Positions 1-9,416 of a DNA stretch of 39,236 bases are shown here, one piece after another; the stretch's first letter is position 1, and the number at the start of each line of letters is the position of its first letter. Location of the stretch: the NCBI GenBank assembly GCA_019245115.1, contig JAFARZ010000268.1, positions 1 through 39,236 on the forward strand. The letters are read 5' to 3'. The stretch comes from Streptosporangiaceae bacterium. Its GTDB lineage: Bacteria; Actinomycetota; Actinomycetes; Streptosporangiales; Streptosporangiaceae. Below the pieces are notes generated by a model. The model had not been told where the DNA came from, made no database searches, and worked only from the letters and a program-made list of their open reading frames with translations. Both the position numbers and the translations under genes were made by a program.

Positions 1-1122
1 CTCCGCGCCGGCGCTGGACGGCCCTTCGTTGGCGCCGTTGCCGCTCTCGATCTCCCCGATCGCGGCCAGGACGGTCCACGACAGGCCCTTGCAGTACAGG
101 GCGGCCGAGTCCTTGTACAGGGTGAGCCAGTTCGACGGCACCTGGCCCGCGGAGACGCTGACCGGCGCGACCGGCAGGCTGCTGACCGACACCAGCGGCA
201 CCAGGTTGACCACCTGACCGGTCTTCCCGCCAGCGTTGACGACCGACCGGACCTGGCTCATCAGGTCGCTCAGGTTGGCGGCGGGCGCGTTGATCAGCAC
301 GGCCAGGTTCTTGATCAAGCCGAGCTGCGCCGCCCGCTGCATGTTCACGACCACGTCGACACCGGGGACGCTGAGCGCGGCCGACGCACCGAGCGGCGCG
401 GTCACCTCGGTCGCCCCCGCGACCTGGTAGGAGCTACCCGCCTTGATGCCGAGCTTGCCGGTAGCGCTGCTGCTGGCCAGGAGGTCACCACGGGTCAGGC
501 CGGTCCAGGCCGGCACCGAGGTCGCCGTCTGCGGCGGCGTCCAGGACCGGAATGCCTGCGGCGCCACGCCGATCACGTTGGCCGACTTGCCGTTGACCAT
601 TACCTGGCCGCCGTCCACCGCCAGCGTCGCGCGGACGCCGGGCAGCTTGCTGATCCTGGTGAGCTGCGCCGCGGTGATCCCGGTCGGCACCGCCGCGATC
701 AGGTCGGGCACAATGATCTGCCGCGGCGGCGTGCCTGGTGGGGGGGTGCGGCCGGCGGCCGCCGCAGCCGCGGTGACCGGAGTCGCCGCCGTCGCCGGGG
801 TGCCGGGCGCATCCGGCAGCGGTTCCCGGATGCCGGGGCTGGCCGGGACGGCGAAGCCGGTCAGTTCCGCCGAGAGCTCCGCCACCCCCGTCGCGAGGGT
901 GTGCCCGTCCGCTGATCCGCCCGTGCCGGGGAAGGAAAGGGGGCTGCTGGCCGCGGCCAGGCCGCTGGTGCCAGGCGCCGCGGCCGAAGGCCCAGGCAAA
1001 TCTGACACAGCACCGGCCCGTGAGCTCCACGGCTGAACGGCAGCTACGGCTACCGCCGCACCCAGCACGGTGACGGCAGCAGCCGCTACCAACCCAACCC
1101 CTCGCGGGAGGACAAGCCCCAC
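1..1122 (-). CDS. Secreted/membrane-anchored lytic transglycosylase-like protein (partial, C-terminus outside window)
   Basis: Reading the minus strand from a GTG at 1122 gives 374 uninterrupted codons to the window edge. The protein opens with a hydrophobic segment (about residues 8-30, rich in Ala, Val and Leu), fitting a signal peptide or anchor. A low-complexity Ala/Pro/Thr stretch follows, then a folded region of about 200 residues containing VPDLIAAVPTGITAAQL. The visible end reads LYCKGLSWTVLAAIGEIESG, the start of a lysozyme-like transglycosylase (SLT) domain in which the Glu of the ESG motif is the expected catalytic acid. Family knowledge: such proteins cleave peptidoglycan outside the membrane. 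The start is uncertain because no strong ribosome site precedes the GTG and the frame stays open upstream to about 1266. The catalytic domain is mostly outside the window, so the exact class is inferred. Confidence 0.72.
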   Translation of the reverse strand, partial: MGLVLPRGVGLVAAAAVTVLGAAVAVAAVQPWSSRAGAVSDLPGPSAAAPGTSGLAAASSPLSFPGTGGSADGHTLATGVAELSAELTGFAVPASPGIREPLPDAPGTPATAATPVTAAAAAAGRTPPPGTPPRQIIVPDLIAAVPTGITAAQLTRISKLPGVRATLAVDGGQVMVNGKSANVIGVAPQAFRSWTPPQTATSVPAWTGLTRGDLLASSSATGKLGIKAGSSYQVAGATEVTAPLGASAALSVPGVDVVVNMQRAAQLGLIKNLAVLINAPAANLSDLMSQVRSVVNAGGKTGQVVNLVPLVSVSSLPVAPVSVSAGQVPSNWLTLYKDSAALYCKGLSWTVLAAIGEIESGNGANEGPSSAGAE

Positions 1123-1200
1123 AATTACAGAACGATATAGCCTGTCCCGAGCGAGCAGAACCCCGAGTCGGTGGGAGGTTGGGGGGCCGGACCTGTCTCT

Positions 1201-1267
1201 GCCAGGGGACCTGGGGATGACTTCGCCAGCTGAGCCAGGGGCCTGGGGGATGGCTTCCCCCAGTTAG
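1201..1267. repeat. Two tandem ~33-nt repeats upstream of the Mrp fragment
   Basis: GCCAGGGGACCTGGGGATGA begins at 1201, and a close copy, GCCAGGGGCCTGGGGGATGG, begins at 1234. Each continues as a CTTC...CCAG tail. They sit between two divergent reading frames, where a promoter would be expected. No promoter hexamers stand out. Confidence 0.7.
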
Positions 1268-1279
1268 AAAGGAGCGCGG

Positions 1280-1492
1280 ATGCCCGGTGGGCCCGTTGAC
1301 GTGCCGGTAATCGTGGTGGCAAGCGGGAAGGGCGGTGTGGGAAAGACCACAGTCGCGGTAAACCTTGCCCTCGCGCTGTCCGGGCTGGGACGTCCGGCCG
1401 GCCTGGTGGACGCCGACCTGTATGGTCCCGACGTGCCGCGCATGATGGGCCTGCGCCGTCGTTCGGACGCCTCTCACATCAGCCCCGGCTAG
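1280..1492 (+). pseudogene. Truncated Mrp/ApbC-type P-loop ATPase (N-terminal fragment)
   Basis: This 70-codon frame starts at ATG 1280 behind a good ribosome site (AAAGGAG at 1268). It encodes an exact Mrp-type N-terminus: the deviant Walker [11 protein letters not shown] at residues 15-24, then [15 protein letters not shown]. Family knowledge: Mrp/ApbC/Nbp35 proteins are P-loop ATPases that carry Fe-S clusters and usually have well over 250 residues. Here the homology stops after about 60 residues. The frame closes within 15 more codons, and neither strand downstream resumes the family before the GC-rich repeat at 1605. The C-terminal half, including the cluster-binding Cys pair, is missing. 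I call it a remnant, although the start signals are intact and a short peptide could still be made. Confidence 0.75.
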
Positions 1493-1530
1493 CCCGCGCC
1501 CACGCCATACCGCCCCGCATCCAGGGGTGA

Positions 1531-1570
1531 ATGTGCCATCGTCCCCCTTGGAAGGGGTGCTATGGCACAT
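1531..1570. repeat. Long imperfect palindrome
   Basis: ATGTGCCAT (1531-1539) pairs with ATGGCACAT (1562-1570), and between them CCCCTT pairs with AAGGGG around a two-base loop. The whole 40 nt can form one nearly continuous hairpin. ATGTGCCAT appears again at 1753-1761. There is no T-run on either side, so this is not a classic intrinsic terminator. It could be an operator or a REP-like unit. Confidence 0.7.
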
Positions 1571-1604
1571 CCACCCCCACGCGCACCCCGGACCGCCACC
1601 CCTC

Positions 1605-1672
1605 CGCGCCGCCACCCCCCCGCGCCGCCACCCCCCCGCGCCGCCACCCCCGCGCCGCCACCACCCCCGCGC
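1605..1672. repeat. Low-complexity GC tandem repeat (CGCGCCGCCACCCCC-like units)
   Basis: Units of about 14-17 nt built from CGCGCCGCCACC and a C-run of varying length recur four to five times. On the plus strand they read as Pro/Arg/Ala-rich junk in every frame, so I see no gene here. The tract starts just after the point where the Mrp fragment ends. Confidence 0.75.
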
Positions 1673-1676
1673 CGAG

Positions 1677-1693
1677 GCTTCTTGCTGTTATCA
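1677..1693. repeat. 17-nt dispersed repeat, copy 1
   Basis: GCTTCTTGCTGTTATCA occurs here and again, letter for letter, at 18988-19004. Similarity continues weakly on one side (a GCGC block about four bases further along the reverse complement). Both copies lie outside genes. The function is unknown. Confidence 0.65.
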
Positions 1694-1779
1694 GCGCTGC
1701 CAGCCCCTCCTGCTCGGCCCACCGCGGCAGGCCGCGCCCGACATTTCGTGACATGTGCCATTTGTGACGCGACATCCGT

Positions 1780-1844
1780 GGACGAAAAGAGCCTCGTGGA
1801 GGATTGGGCGCCGGTTTCCGGCACCTTTCCTTCCGCGAGGCTCT
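1780..1844 (-). terminator. 65-nt structured terminator element, copy 1
   Basis: Read on the minus strand, AGAGCCTCG pairs with CGAGGCTCT at the far end. An inner stem GCCGG-AAA-CCGGC sits in the middle, and the outer stem is followed by TTTT. This is a rho-independent terminator right at the stop codon (TAG, 1843-1845) of the winged-helix gene. A second element of exactly the same length lies at 24175-24239 on the plus strand. About 48 of 65 positions match by eye, and the inner stem is conserved. Confidence 0.8.
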
Positions 1845-3039
1845 AACCTTCCACGGGAGGCGGTCCGGGATGAGGTAACCGTGGTGCCGCTGTGGCTATC
1901 GGGGCGAAGCGGATGTCGTGAACGTCGCCCGGAGCGGCGAACGCCAGCAACCGTTCACCTTCCGTTATCAGTTCATCGCGCTCCGCGGCCGTTTCCGGTT
2001 CCCAGACCTCGATCGTCAGAGTGGCCGCGCCGCGTCCCGTGATCAGCCGCCACATGCCGGCCACGAATCCGTCGATGAGAACCGTGCCCGGGAAAATGCC
2101 GTTGATGGTGTAGAGCCGGCCGCGGTGCTCCTCGGTGATGATCCGGGTGCGGTCGGCGTGCGACAGCACCAGGTTGTCGAACTCGGCGACCAGGCGGACC
2201 GGCGCGGGCGTGTCGCCGGGCGGGCGGGGCGCGTCCGGCAGGTCGAACAGCTCGGCGCCCCCCTCCGACCGGAAGGTGACCAGGGCCGGCCGGAGCGCAT
2301 CCACGACGCCGCGCAGCCCGGTCAGCCCGGACCAGGCCTGGATGTCTCGCACCGTGGCCGGCCCGAACGCGGCGAGGTAACGGGTCACCAGCTCAGTCAG
2401 GTCCGGCTCGGTTGCCGGAGGCCGGCCGAGCCAGGACTCCGCCGAGGTGTGCAGCGACTGGCCAGACCGGCCCCAGACCGCGCGCGGCGGGACCTGCACC
2501 AGCGGCACGAGCGCGCGGACGCCCTGCGCGAGATCGCCGGGCGGGTGGTCCGGCCACCGCTTGCCCAGCGCCTCGCCCAGCTTGCCGAACGTCATCGGCT
2601 CCGACTCGACCAGCTCCCGGCCGGCCGCCGCCAGCTCGCCGAGGTCGACCCCGGGCAGCCGCTTCCCGTGGTTGGTGCGGAACATCCGGTCGATCACCGG
2701 CTGGATCAGCCAGCGCAGCGGCAGGCAGTCACGGGCGGACACCAGGTGGATGGTGCCGCGCATCAGCGCGATCCTGACCACACCGCGGTCGGTGAGCAAA
2801 GCGGCCAGATCCTCGGGCCGGAAACCGGCCAGGCGGGACCACAGGCCGTAGTACGGCGGGAACGGCGCCTGGGCCTGCAGGCCGACCAGGTGCTCGACGG
2901 TCGCCACGAGGGGGGTCGCGGGGGGACCCTTCCCCCCGCCAGAAGGGCCCTGTGGGACCCGCTCCAGCAGCAGCTGGCGGGCCAGCAGGGCCCGGTTGAG
3001 CTCGCGAAGGCCCAGCACGCCGTGATCAGTAACAGACAT
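1843..3039 (-). CDS. AlkZ/YcaQ-like winged-helix DNA glycosylase family protein
   Basis: The 398-residue product begins MSVTDHGVLGLRELNRALLA and belongs to the HTH_42 (AlkZ/YcaQ/DUF1006) family. Known members are DNA glycosylases that unhook interstrand crosslinks or remove bulky alkyl adducts. AlkZ confers self-resistance to azinomycin, and many actinomycete paralogues are uncharacterised. The LQAQ at residues 54-57 matches the catalytic QxQ motif of AlkZ-type enzymes. The family's LMRGTIHLVSARD and LVAEFDNLVLSHADR blocks are present. Residues about 30-46 (GPSGGGKGPPATP) replace the usual short linker and are encoded by a G-run palindrome, which looks like an in-frame insertion. The ATG at 3039 lies inside the end of the upstream DUF2079 gene (14-nt overlap), so the two are probably translated together. 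The frame is open further upstream, but that part is a shadow of DUF2079. Substrate is not predictable. Confidence 0.85.
   Translation of the reverse strand: MSVTDHGVLGLRELNRALLARQLLLERVPQGPSGGGKGPPATPLVATVEHLVGLQAQAPFPPYYGLWSRLAGFRPEDLAALLTDRGVVRIALMRGTIHLVSARDCLPLRWLIQPVIDRMFRTNHGKRLPGVDLGELAAAGRELVESEPMTFGKLGEALGKRWPDHPPGDLAQGVRALVPLVQVPPRAVWGRSGQSLHTSAESWLGRPPATEPDLTELVTRYLAAFGPATVRDIQAWSGLTGLRGVVDALRPALVTFRSEGGAELFDLPDAPRPPGDTPAPVRLVAEFDNLVLSHADRTRIITEEHRGRLYTINGIFPGTVLIDGFVAGMWRLITGRGAATLTIEVWEPETAAERDELITEGERLLAFAAPGDVHDIRFAPIATAAPRLPHPGPPPVEG
2910..2939. repeat. In-frame G-run palindrome, copy 1 (inside the winged-helix gene)
   Basis: GGGGGG-TC-GCGGGGGG, a loop ACCCTT, then CCCCCCGC: a perfect 8-bp stem (2918-2925 with 2932-2939). 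It sits inside the coding sequence and encodes the extra GGGKGPPAT peptide. The stem is identical to the one at 3500-3519 in the neighbouring gene. Confidence 0.75.
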
Positions 3040-4696
3040 TGATATGCAACCTAGCGGCGGGAACAGGATGGGCGAGAGCCTGGGCGGTGCGCCCGTCCGC
3101 GGGACGGTGCAGCACCACGTATCCGTCGTCGCCGAACACCTGGGTATAGCCGTGCCTGAGCAGGTAGGCCACCGTCTGGGCCTGCTGAGTCCGGGTGCAG
3201 AACGGGAAGTCGAGGCCGATCGTGTCGGCGACCACCCACGGCGCCCACCTGGGCGTTCCGTCCAGCAGCAGCACCGTGTCCCGGCCGGACAGACGGGGCC
3301 CGAGGTTGTTGGCCGCCTCCACCTCGGTCCCGGACGGCACGTGCGCGACGGCCGCGGCCGCCGCCCGTATCCGGGCGTTGACCGTGTAGAACTTCGGGTG
3401 CAGCAGATCGCCGAGCGGACTGGACGGGAAGTACACCAACGCGGCCGCGCAGACGGCCGCCGCCCACAGCAGGCCGGCTCGCCAGGGCCCTCGGGGGGTG
3501 CGGGGGGTCGTCCCCCCGCGAGCCAGCAGAGTGCCGTGGCGCAGCCATCCGGGGCGTGACCATGGGTACGTGAGGTACCTGTCCCACCCGGTCTGCTCCA
3601 GCCGGCGCTGCAACCGGGCCGCCCCGTCCACCGCCGCACAGGCCATGATCATGATCAGGAAGGCGTCGTACTGGAACTTGGCCTGCCACCACAGCGGGTA
3701 GCCCGAGGCCAGCATCCGCTCAGCCAGCAGCGGCAGTGCCGCGACCACCATCGGCGACGCCAGCGGCAAGAAAGCGAAGGCGACCAGCAGGCCCAGCATG
3801 GTGCGGGTCTTCACCCACGGGGTGAAGAACACATGCAGGGCGTGCAGCGGATGCGCCAGCACGTTGACCAGCGCGCTGCCCGGCGAGGCACCGAACTGGC
3901 CGTACGCCCAGTAGAAGTTCGCCGACCCGCCGAACGCCGGGATCAGCACGTGCGTCGCGAGCCACGTCGCCGCCAGGCCGCCCGCCAGGAAAGCCAGCCC
4001 GGTCCAGCGCCTGCGGGTGAGCAGCAGGTACATGCCGAACCCAGCGACCAGCAGGCCCATATCCTCCTTGACCAGCAGCAGCGCGGTCGCCGCGAGAACG
4101 CCATGCCACCGCTTGCCCGCGTCGAAGCGCTCCACCATGAGCACGGTGAGCACCGGGACGAACGCGACCTCGTGAAAATCGAAGACCACGGCAGCCATGA
4201 TCGGCAGCGACAGAGCGTAGGCCCCGCAGACGAAGTACGCGGCCGCCTCGGCGCTGGACTGGCCTGGGCCTCCGGCCGCGGTGTTGAATTGGCCTGGGCC
4301 TCCGGCCGCGGTGTTGAATTGGCCTGGGCCTCCGGCCGCGGCGCCCAGACGCCGCCGGGTGTAGACCCATAGCGGCGGGATGGCCAGGGCGAACAGCACC
4401 CCCTGCGCGACCAGCAGGGTCGCCGGGCTGTCATGGATCCAGTACAGCGGTGCGAGTACCGCCAGGATCGGCGACCAGTGATCGGCAAGCAGCGAGAAGT
4501 CCGGGCTGATGCCGTCGGCCACGCCCCTGGCGATCGAGACCGGGGCGTGGAAGTGGGCGTAGCCGCGAACGCCCTGGTCGAAGATGACCAGGTCGAACGT
4601 GCTGGTGAGGAAGCGCCGGTACTCCAGGAGCGCCGCAACGCAGTACAGCAGGGCCGCCGTGGCGGTAAGCACGGCTATCCCCACCCGTCTGCTCAC
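3026..4696 (-). CDS. DUF2079 multi-pass membrane protein
   Basis: From the GTG at 4696 the product has 556 residues. Its first membrane segment (RRVGIAVLTATAALLYCVAALL) is followed by the DUF2079 hallmark TFDLVIFDQGVRGYAHF. FDFHEVAFVPVL, LLVKEDMGLL and repeated hydrophobic segments follow. Family knowledge: DUF2079 proteins are polytopic and resemble GT-C glycosyltransferases; none has an assigned reaction here. A loop in the first half carries a perfectly repeated AAGGPGQFNT decapeptide. A further stretch, ARGGTTPRTPRGP, comes from an in-frame palindrome. The frame extends up to a TTG at 4765, but that segment crosses another copy of the palindrome and lacks a ribosome site, so I prefer GTG 4696; the start remains uncertain. 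The gene is divergent from the TetR gene and overlaps the winged-helix gene downstream. Confidence 0.83.
   Translation of the reverse strand: MSRRVGIAVLTATAALLYCVAALLEYRRFLTSTFDLVIFDQGVRGYAHFHAPVSIARGVADGISPDFSLLADHWSPILAVLAPLYWIHDSPATLLVAQGVLFALAIPPLWVYTRRRLGAAAGGPGQFNTAAGGPGQFNTAAGGPGQSSAEAAAYFVCGAYALSLPIMAAVVFDFHEVAFVPVLTVLMVERFDAGKRWHGVLAATALLLVKEDMGLLVAGFGMYLLLTRRRWTGLAFLAGGLAATWLATHVLIPAFGGSANFYWAYGQFGASPGSALVNVLAHPLHALHVFFTPWVKTRTMLGLLVAFAFLPLASPMVVAALPLLAERMLASGYPLWWQAKFQYDAFLIMIMACAAVDGAARLQRRLEQTGWDRYLTYPWSRPGWLRHGTLLARGGTTPRTPRGPWRAGLLWAAAVCAAALVYFPSSPLGDLLHPKFYTVNARIRAAAAAVAHVPSGTEVEAANNLGPRLSGRDTVLLLDGTPRWAPWVVADTIGLDFPFCTRTQQAQTVAYLLRHGYTQVFGDDGYVVLHRPADGRTAQALAHPVPAARLHINVCY
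3493..3519. repeat. In-frame G-run palindrome, copy 2 (inside the DUF2079 gene)
   Basis: GGGGGG-T-GCGGGGGG, loop TCGT, CCCCCCGC: the same perfect 8-bp stem as at 2918-2939, with a shorter loop. On the coding strand it encodes ARGGTTPRTPR between two membrane regions. The block GGTGCGGGGGGTCGTCCC (3497-3514) is repeated exactly at 4721-4738, upstream of the gene. Confidence 0.75.
4261..4340. repeat. Perfect 30-bp in-frame tandem repeat (2.7 copies)
   Basis: A 30-nt unit beginning GGCCTGGGCCTCCGGCCGCG and ending GTGTTGAATT occurs twice without a mismatch, followed by the first 20 nt of a third copy. It encodes AAGGPGQFNT repeats in a loop of the DUF2079 protein. Perfect identity suggests recent expansion. 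Unit changes would keep the frame. Confidence 0.9.
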
Positions 4697-4720
4697 CTGT
4701 CGTAGCCTATTCTTCCGGGA

Positions 4721-4742
4721 GGTGCGGGGGGTCGTCCCGCAC
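4721..4742. repeat. G-run palindrome, degenerate copy 3
   Basis: The 18-nt block GGTGCGGGGGGTCGTCCC at 4721-4738 is identical to 3497-3514. The right arm is shortened (CCCGCAC), so the hairpin is GTGCGGG/CCCGCAC. It lies in the space between DUF2079 (-) and the TetR gene (+). Confidence 0.7.
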
Positions 4743-4783
4743 GAATGCACGAGTGGCGTCGGCAAGACGGCTACGCTCTTGCT

Positions 4784-6993
<2,210 letters not shown>

Positions 6994-7037
6994 AGCCTAT
7001 TTGCCTGCCGTCCATCGAGCGCTGGGAAGATGGCGGT

Positions 7038-7799
7038 ATGCCATGGATCAACCTTGACGGCGCCGTCAACGTGCGCGACCTGGGCGGGATGCCCATCAGC
7101 GATGGCGGCAAGACGGCTACCGGCCGCCTGCTGCGGTCCGACAACCTCCAGGAACTCTCCCCCGCTGACGTCAGGCGGCTGGTGGACGACATTGGCGTGA
7201 CCACTGTCGTGGACCTGCGCAGCGCGGCCGAACTGGAGCTGGAGGGACCGGCGCCGCTCGACGCCGTGGCGAGCGTGCGGCACGCGCACCACCCGGTACT
7301 GCCGGAAGTGGGCGCGGCCACCGACGTCGTCGCCGAGGCGCTGCTGGCGCGCCGCCGGGCGGATCAGCAGCGCTATCCCGGTGATCCGCTGACCGGCCAC
7401 TACCTCGGCTACCTGGAGGACCGGCCGGACCAGGTGGTCGCGGCGGTGCGGAGCATAGCCACCGCCGGCGGAGCGGCGCTGGTCCACTGCGCGGCGGGCA
7501 AGGACCGCACCGGGGTCGTGGTGGCGCTCGCCCTGAGCGCGGTGGGCGTCGAGCCCGAGGCCGTGGTCGCGGACTACGCCGCCACCGGCGACCGGGTCGG
7601 TGAGATCGTAGAACGACTGGGCAGGTCGCCGACCTACGCGGCCGATATCAACAGCAAGCCGGCGGAGGCGCACCGGCCGCATCCGGAAACCATGGCGGCG
7701 TTCCTCGCGCAGCTCGACTCACGCCATGGCGGCGCGGTGAGCTGGCTGGCCGCGCACGGCTTCAGCGAACTGCCTCAGCTTCGTGCGAAGCTCCTGTGA
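7038..7799 (+). CDS. PtpB-like tyrosine/phosphoinositide phosphatase
   Basis: A 253-residue enzyme of the PtpB-type family. The P-loop HCAAGKDRTG lies at 150-159, with nucleophile Cys151 and Arg157. The N-terminus is NLDGAVNVRDLGG and the middle has TTVVDLRSAAELE, all standard for this group. Family knowledge: relatives such as M. tuberculosis PtpB remove phosphate from tyrosine, serine/threonine and phosphoinositides. The adjacent Lys in the P-loop (GKDR) marks this broader specificity. The ATG at 7038 is chosen because the frame upstream is only a shadow of guaB1. The 3' end overlaps the convergent hydrolase by 38 nt. Confidence 0.9.
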   Translation: MPWINLDGAVNVRDLGGMPISDGGKTATGRLLRSDNLQELSPADVRRLVDDIGVTTVVDLRSAAELELEGPAPLDAVASVRHAHHPVLPEVGAATDVVAEALLARRRADQQRYPGDPLTGHYLGYLEDRPDQVVAAVRSIATAGGAALVHCAAGKDRTGVVVALALSAVGVEPEAVVADYAATGDRVGEIVERLGRSPTYAADINSKPAEAHRPHPETMAAFLAQLDSRHGGAVSWLAAHGFSELPQLRAKLL

Positions 7800-8550
7800 C
7801 AGGGTTTGCGGCCCGGTCGATCCACTGGCCGATCCGGCCGGCCAGTTCATCGGTGGTGGCGGACTCGGCGTGGCCCATGCCGGGAATGAGCCACAGCTCC
7901 TTGGGCTCACTGGCGGCCATGTAGAGCTGGCGGGCATGCTCGGCCGGGAAGTAGAGGTCCTTGTCGCCGTGCACGATCAGCAGCGGCGTCGGGGATATCT
8001 TCGCGGCCGCCTCGGCGGGCGGGACCGGCACCGGCTTCCAGCCATTGGGGCTCACCCGGGTGTTGAGCCAACGCCGGGTCACCATCCGGCCCAGCCGGTG
8101 TTCCACGGCCATGTGCACCCGGCGCATCCGCTCGGTCCCCCGGTAGTACCAGCGGCCGGGGCCGCTCACCGACACAACCGCGTCGATGCCGCCGATCAGC
8201 CCGGCGTAGCGGAGCACCACCGACGCGCCCATGGAGAAGCCGATCGCGGCGATCCGCCGGTAGCCGAGCTCGCGCGCCCACGCGACGGCGACGTCCAGAT
8301 CCCTGATCTCGCGGTCACCGAGCGTGGAGAGGCCGCCCGACCGGCCGTGGCCCCGGAAGTCGAACACCACGACACCCGCCATCTTGTTCAGCCGGCTGGC
8401 GATCCGCCAGACGTTGGGGCGCTGCCAGGACAGCGTGAAACCATGCGCGAGCACGATGGCCAGGTCGCCGGATCCTGGCAAGTGCGCGGCGTCGATCGGG
8501 ACACCGTCCTCGGTGACGAGGGTTGTCGCGGTGACGACTGGTTTTGCCAT
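7762..8550 (-). CDS. Alpha/beta hydrolase
   Basis: A 262-residue serine hydrolase with a complete triad. The nucleophile elbow GFSMGA places Ser106, the acid is Asp198 in HGDKDLY, and the base is His227 in GMGHAE. The oxyanion-hole motif is HGF (residues 36-38), and VFDFRGHGRSGG is the usual conserved strand. It most resembles small intracellular BAAT/dienelactone-like hydrolases. The substrate cannot be told. It is convergent with the phosphatase (38-nt overlap) and divergent from the cyclase gene, sharing an 87-nt control region. Confidence 0.9.
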   Translation of the reverse strand: MAKPVVTATTLVTEDGVPIDAAHLPGSGDLAIVLAHGFTLSWQRPNVWRIASRLNKMAGVVVFDFRGHGRSGGLSTLGDREIRDLDVAVAWARELGYRRIAAIGFSMGASVVLRYAGLIGGIDAVVSVSGPGRWYYRGTERMRRVHMAVEHRLGRMVTRRWLNTRVSPNGWKPVPVPPAEAAAKISPTPLLIVHGDKDLYFPAEHARQLYMAASEPKELWLIPGMGHAESATTDELAGRIGQWIDRAANPVTGASHEAEAVR

Positions 8551-8637
8551 GCTTCACCCCGCCCCAAATGTTACCGGGACACACCGGGCCGGAGGTGCCC
8601 CTAGCCACGGGGGCGGGTGGTGCGGAAAGCTACGGCT

Positions 8638-9414
8638 ATGTCTGTGCTACGAGACCTCACCGAGGCGATCCGCAACCAGTCCGTCGAGGTCATCGACCTG
8701 ACCGCGCCCCTGTCGGCGGACACGCCGATCATCGCGCTACCCGAGCCGTTCGGGAACACCAGGCGGTTCGGGCTGTCCGAGATCAGCCACTATGACGAAC
8801 GCGGCCCGGCCTGGTACTGGAACGACATCACGACCGGGGAGCACACCGGCACGCACTTCGACGCGCCGGTGCACTGGCTGACCGGCAAGGATGGCGAGGA
8901 CGTGGCGCAGGTTCCGGTGACCCGGCTGATCGCGCCAGCGGTCGTGCTCGACTTCACCGCCGAGGCCGCAGCCGACCCGGACTTCCTGCTGGAGATCGAC
9001 TACGTCAAGGCGTGGGAGGAGGCCAACGGTCCGCTGCCCGACGGCGGCTGGCTGCTGTACCGGACCGGGTGGGACGCCCGGTCGAGCGACCAGGCCGAGT
9101 TCCTCAACGCGAACGAGACCGGCCCGCACACGCCGGGCATCAGCGTGCCGTGCGCGAAGTGGCTCGCCGAGCAGGCGCCGGTGATCGGGCTGGGCGTGGA
9201 GACCGTCGGCACCGACGCGGGCGCGGCGCATTCGTTCGACCCGCCGTTCCCGTGCCATTCGTCCCTGCTGGGCGCGGGCAAGTACGGGCTCACCCAGCTG
9301 CGGAACCTGGCCCGGCTGCCGGCCCAGGGCGCGGTGGTGATCGCCGGGCCGCTGCCGATCGTGAGCGGCTCCGGCTCGCCCTGCCGGGCCATCGCGCTGG
9401 TCGAACGGAGCTGA
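8638..9414 (+). CDS. Cyclase-family (kynurenine formamidase/isatin hydrolase-like) metal hydrolase
   Basis: The 258-residue product carries the family's metal-binding signature HTGTHFDAPVHW at 69-80. It also has LYRTGWD and the late GVETVGTDAG motif. Family knowledge: PF04199 enzymes hydrolyse amide or ring bonds (N-formylkynurenine, isatin, related cyclic imides or diketones) using Zn or Mn bound by these His/Asp residues. ATG 8638 follows GGAAAG at 8 nt, and an earlier GTG at 8617 is less well placed. The next gene begins 2 nt after its stop, so the pair is co-transcribed. This suggests the hydrolysis product is the substrate of the ThDP enzyme (inference). Confidence 0.9.
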   Translation: MSVLRDLTEAIRNQSVEVIDLTAPLSADTPIIALPEPFGNTRRFGLSEISHYDERGPAWYWNDITTGEHTGTHFDAPVHWLTGKDGEDVAQVPVTRLIAPAVVLDFTAEAAADPDFLLEIDYVKAWEEANGPLPDGGWLLYRTGWDARSSDQAEFLNANETGPHTPGISVPCAKWLAEQAPVIGLGVETVGTDAGAAHSFDPPFPCHSSLLGAGKYGLTQLRNLARLPAQGAVVIAGPLPIVSGSGSPCRAIALVERS

Positions 9415-9416
9415 CC

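Noticed and set aside
485..1615. 376-codon open frame on the minus strand
   Set aside because: It is a frame-shifted shadow of the transglycosylase-like gene: Arg/Gly/His-rich, no family motifs, while the other minus frame gives a coherent protein with a signal segment and SLT motif.
1605..1672. Possible coding Pro-rich repeat (several overlapping small frames)
   Set aside because: All frames are open because the tract lacks A/T; no start site or conserved protein stands out.
1918..3042. 374-codon plus-strand frame over the winged-helix gene
   Set aside because: Antisense shadow caused by high GC; composition rich in Arg, Gln and Ala with no recognisable domain, and the minus strand has a clear family match.
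4745..4783. Upstream start (ATG 4745) for the TetR gene
   Set aside because: It adds 13 residues read from the intergenic palindrome region; ATG 4784 leaves a usable promoter space.
9012..9416. Upstream extension of the first ThDP gene frame
   Set aside because: It overlaps the cyclase gene in another frame and has no ThDP homology; GTG 9417 fits the family N-terminus.
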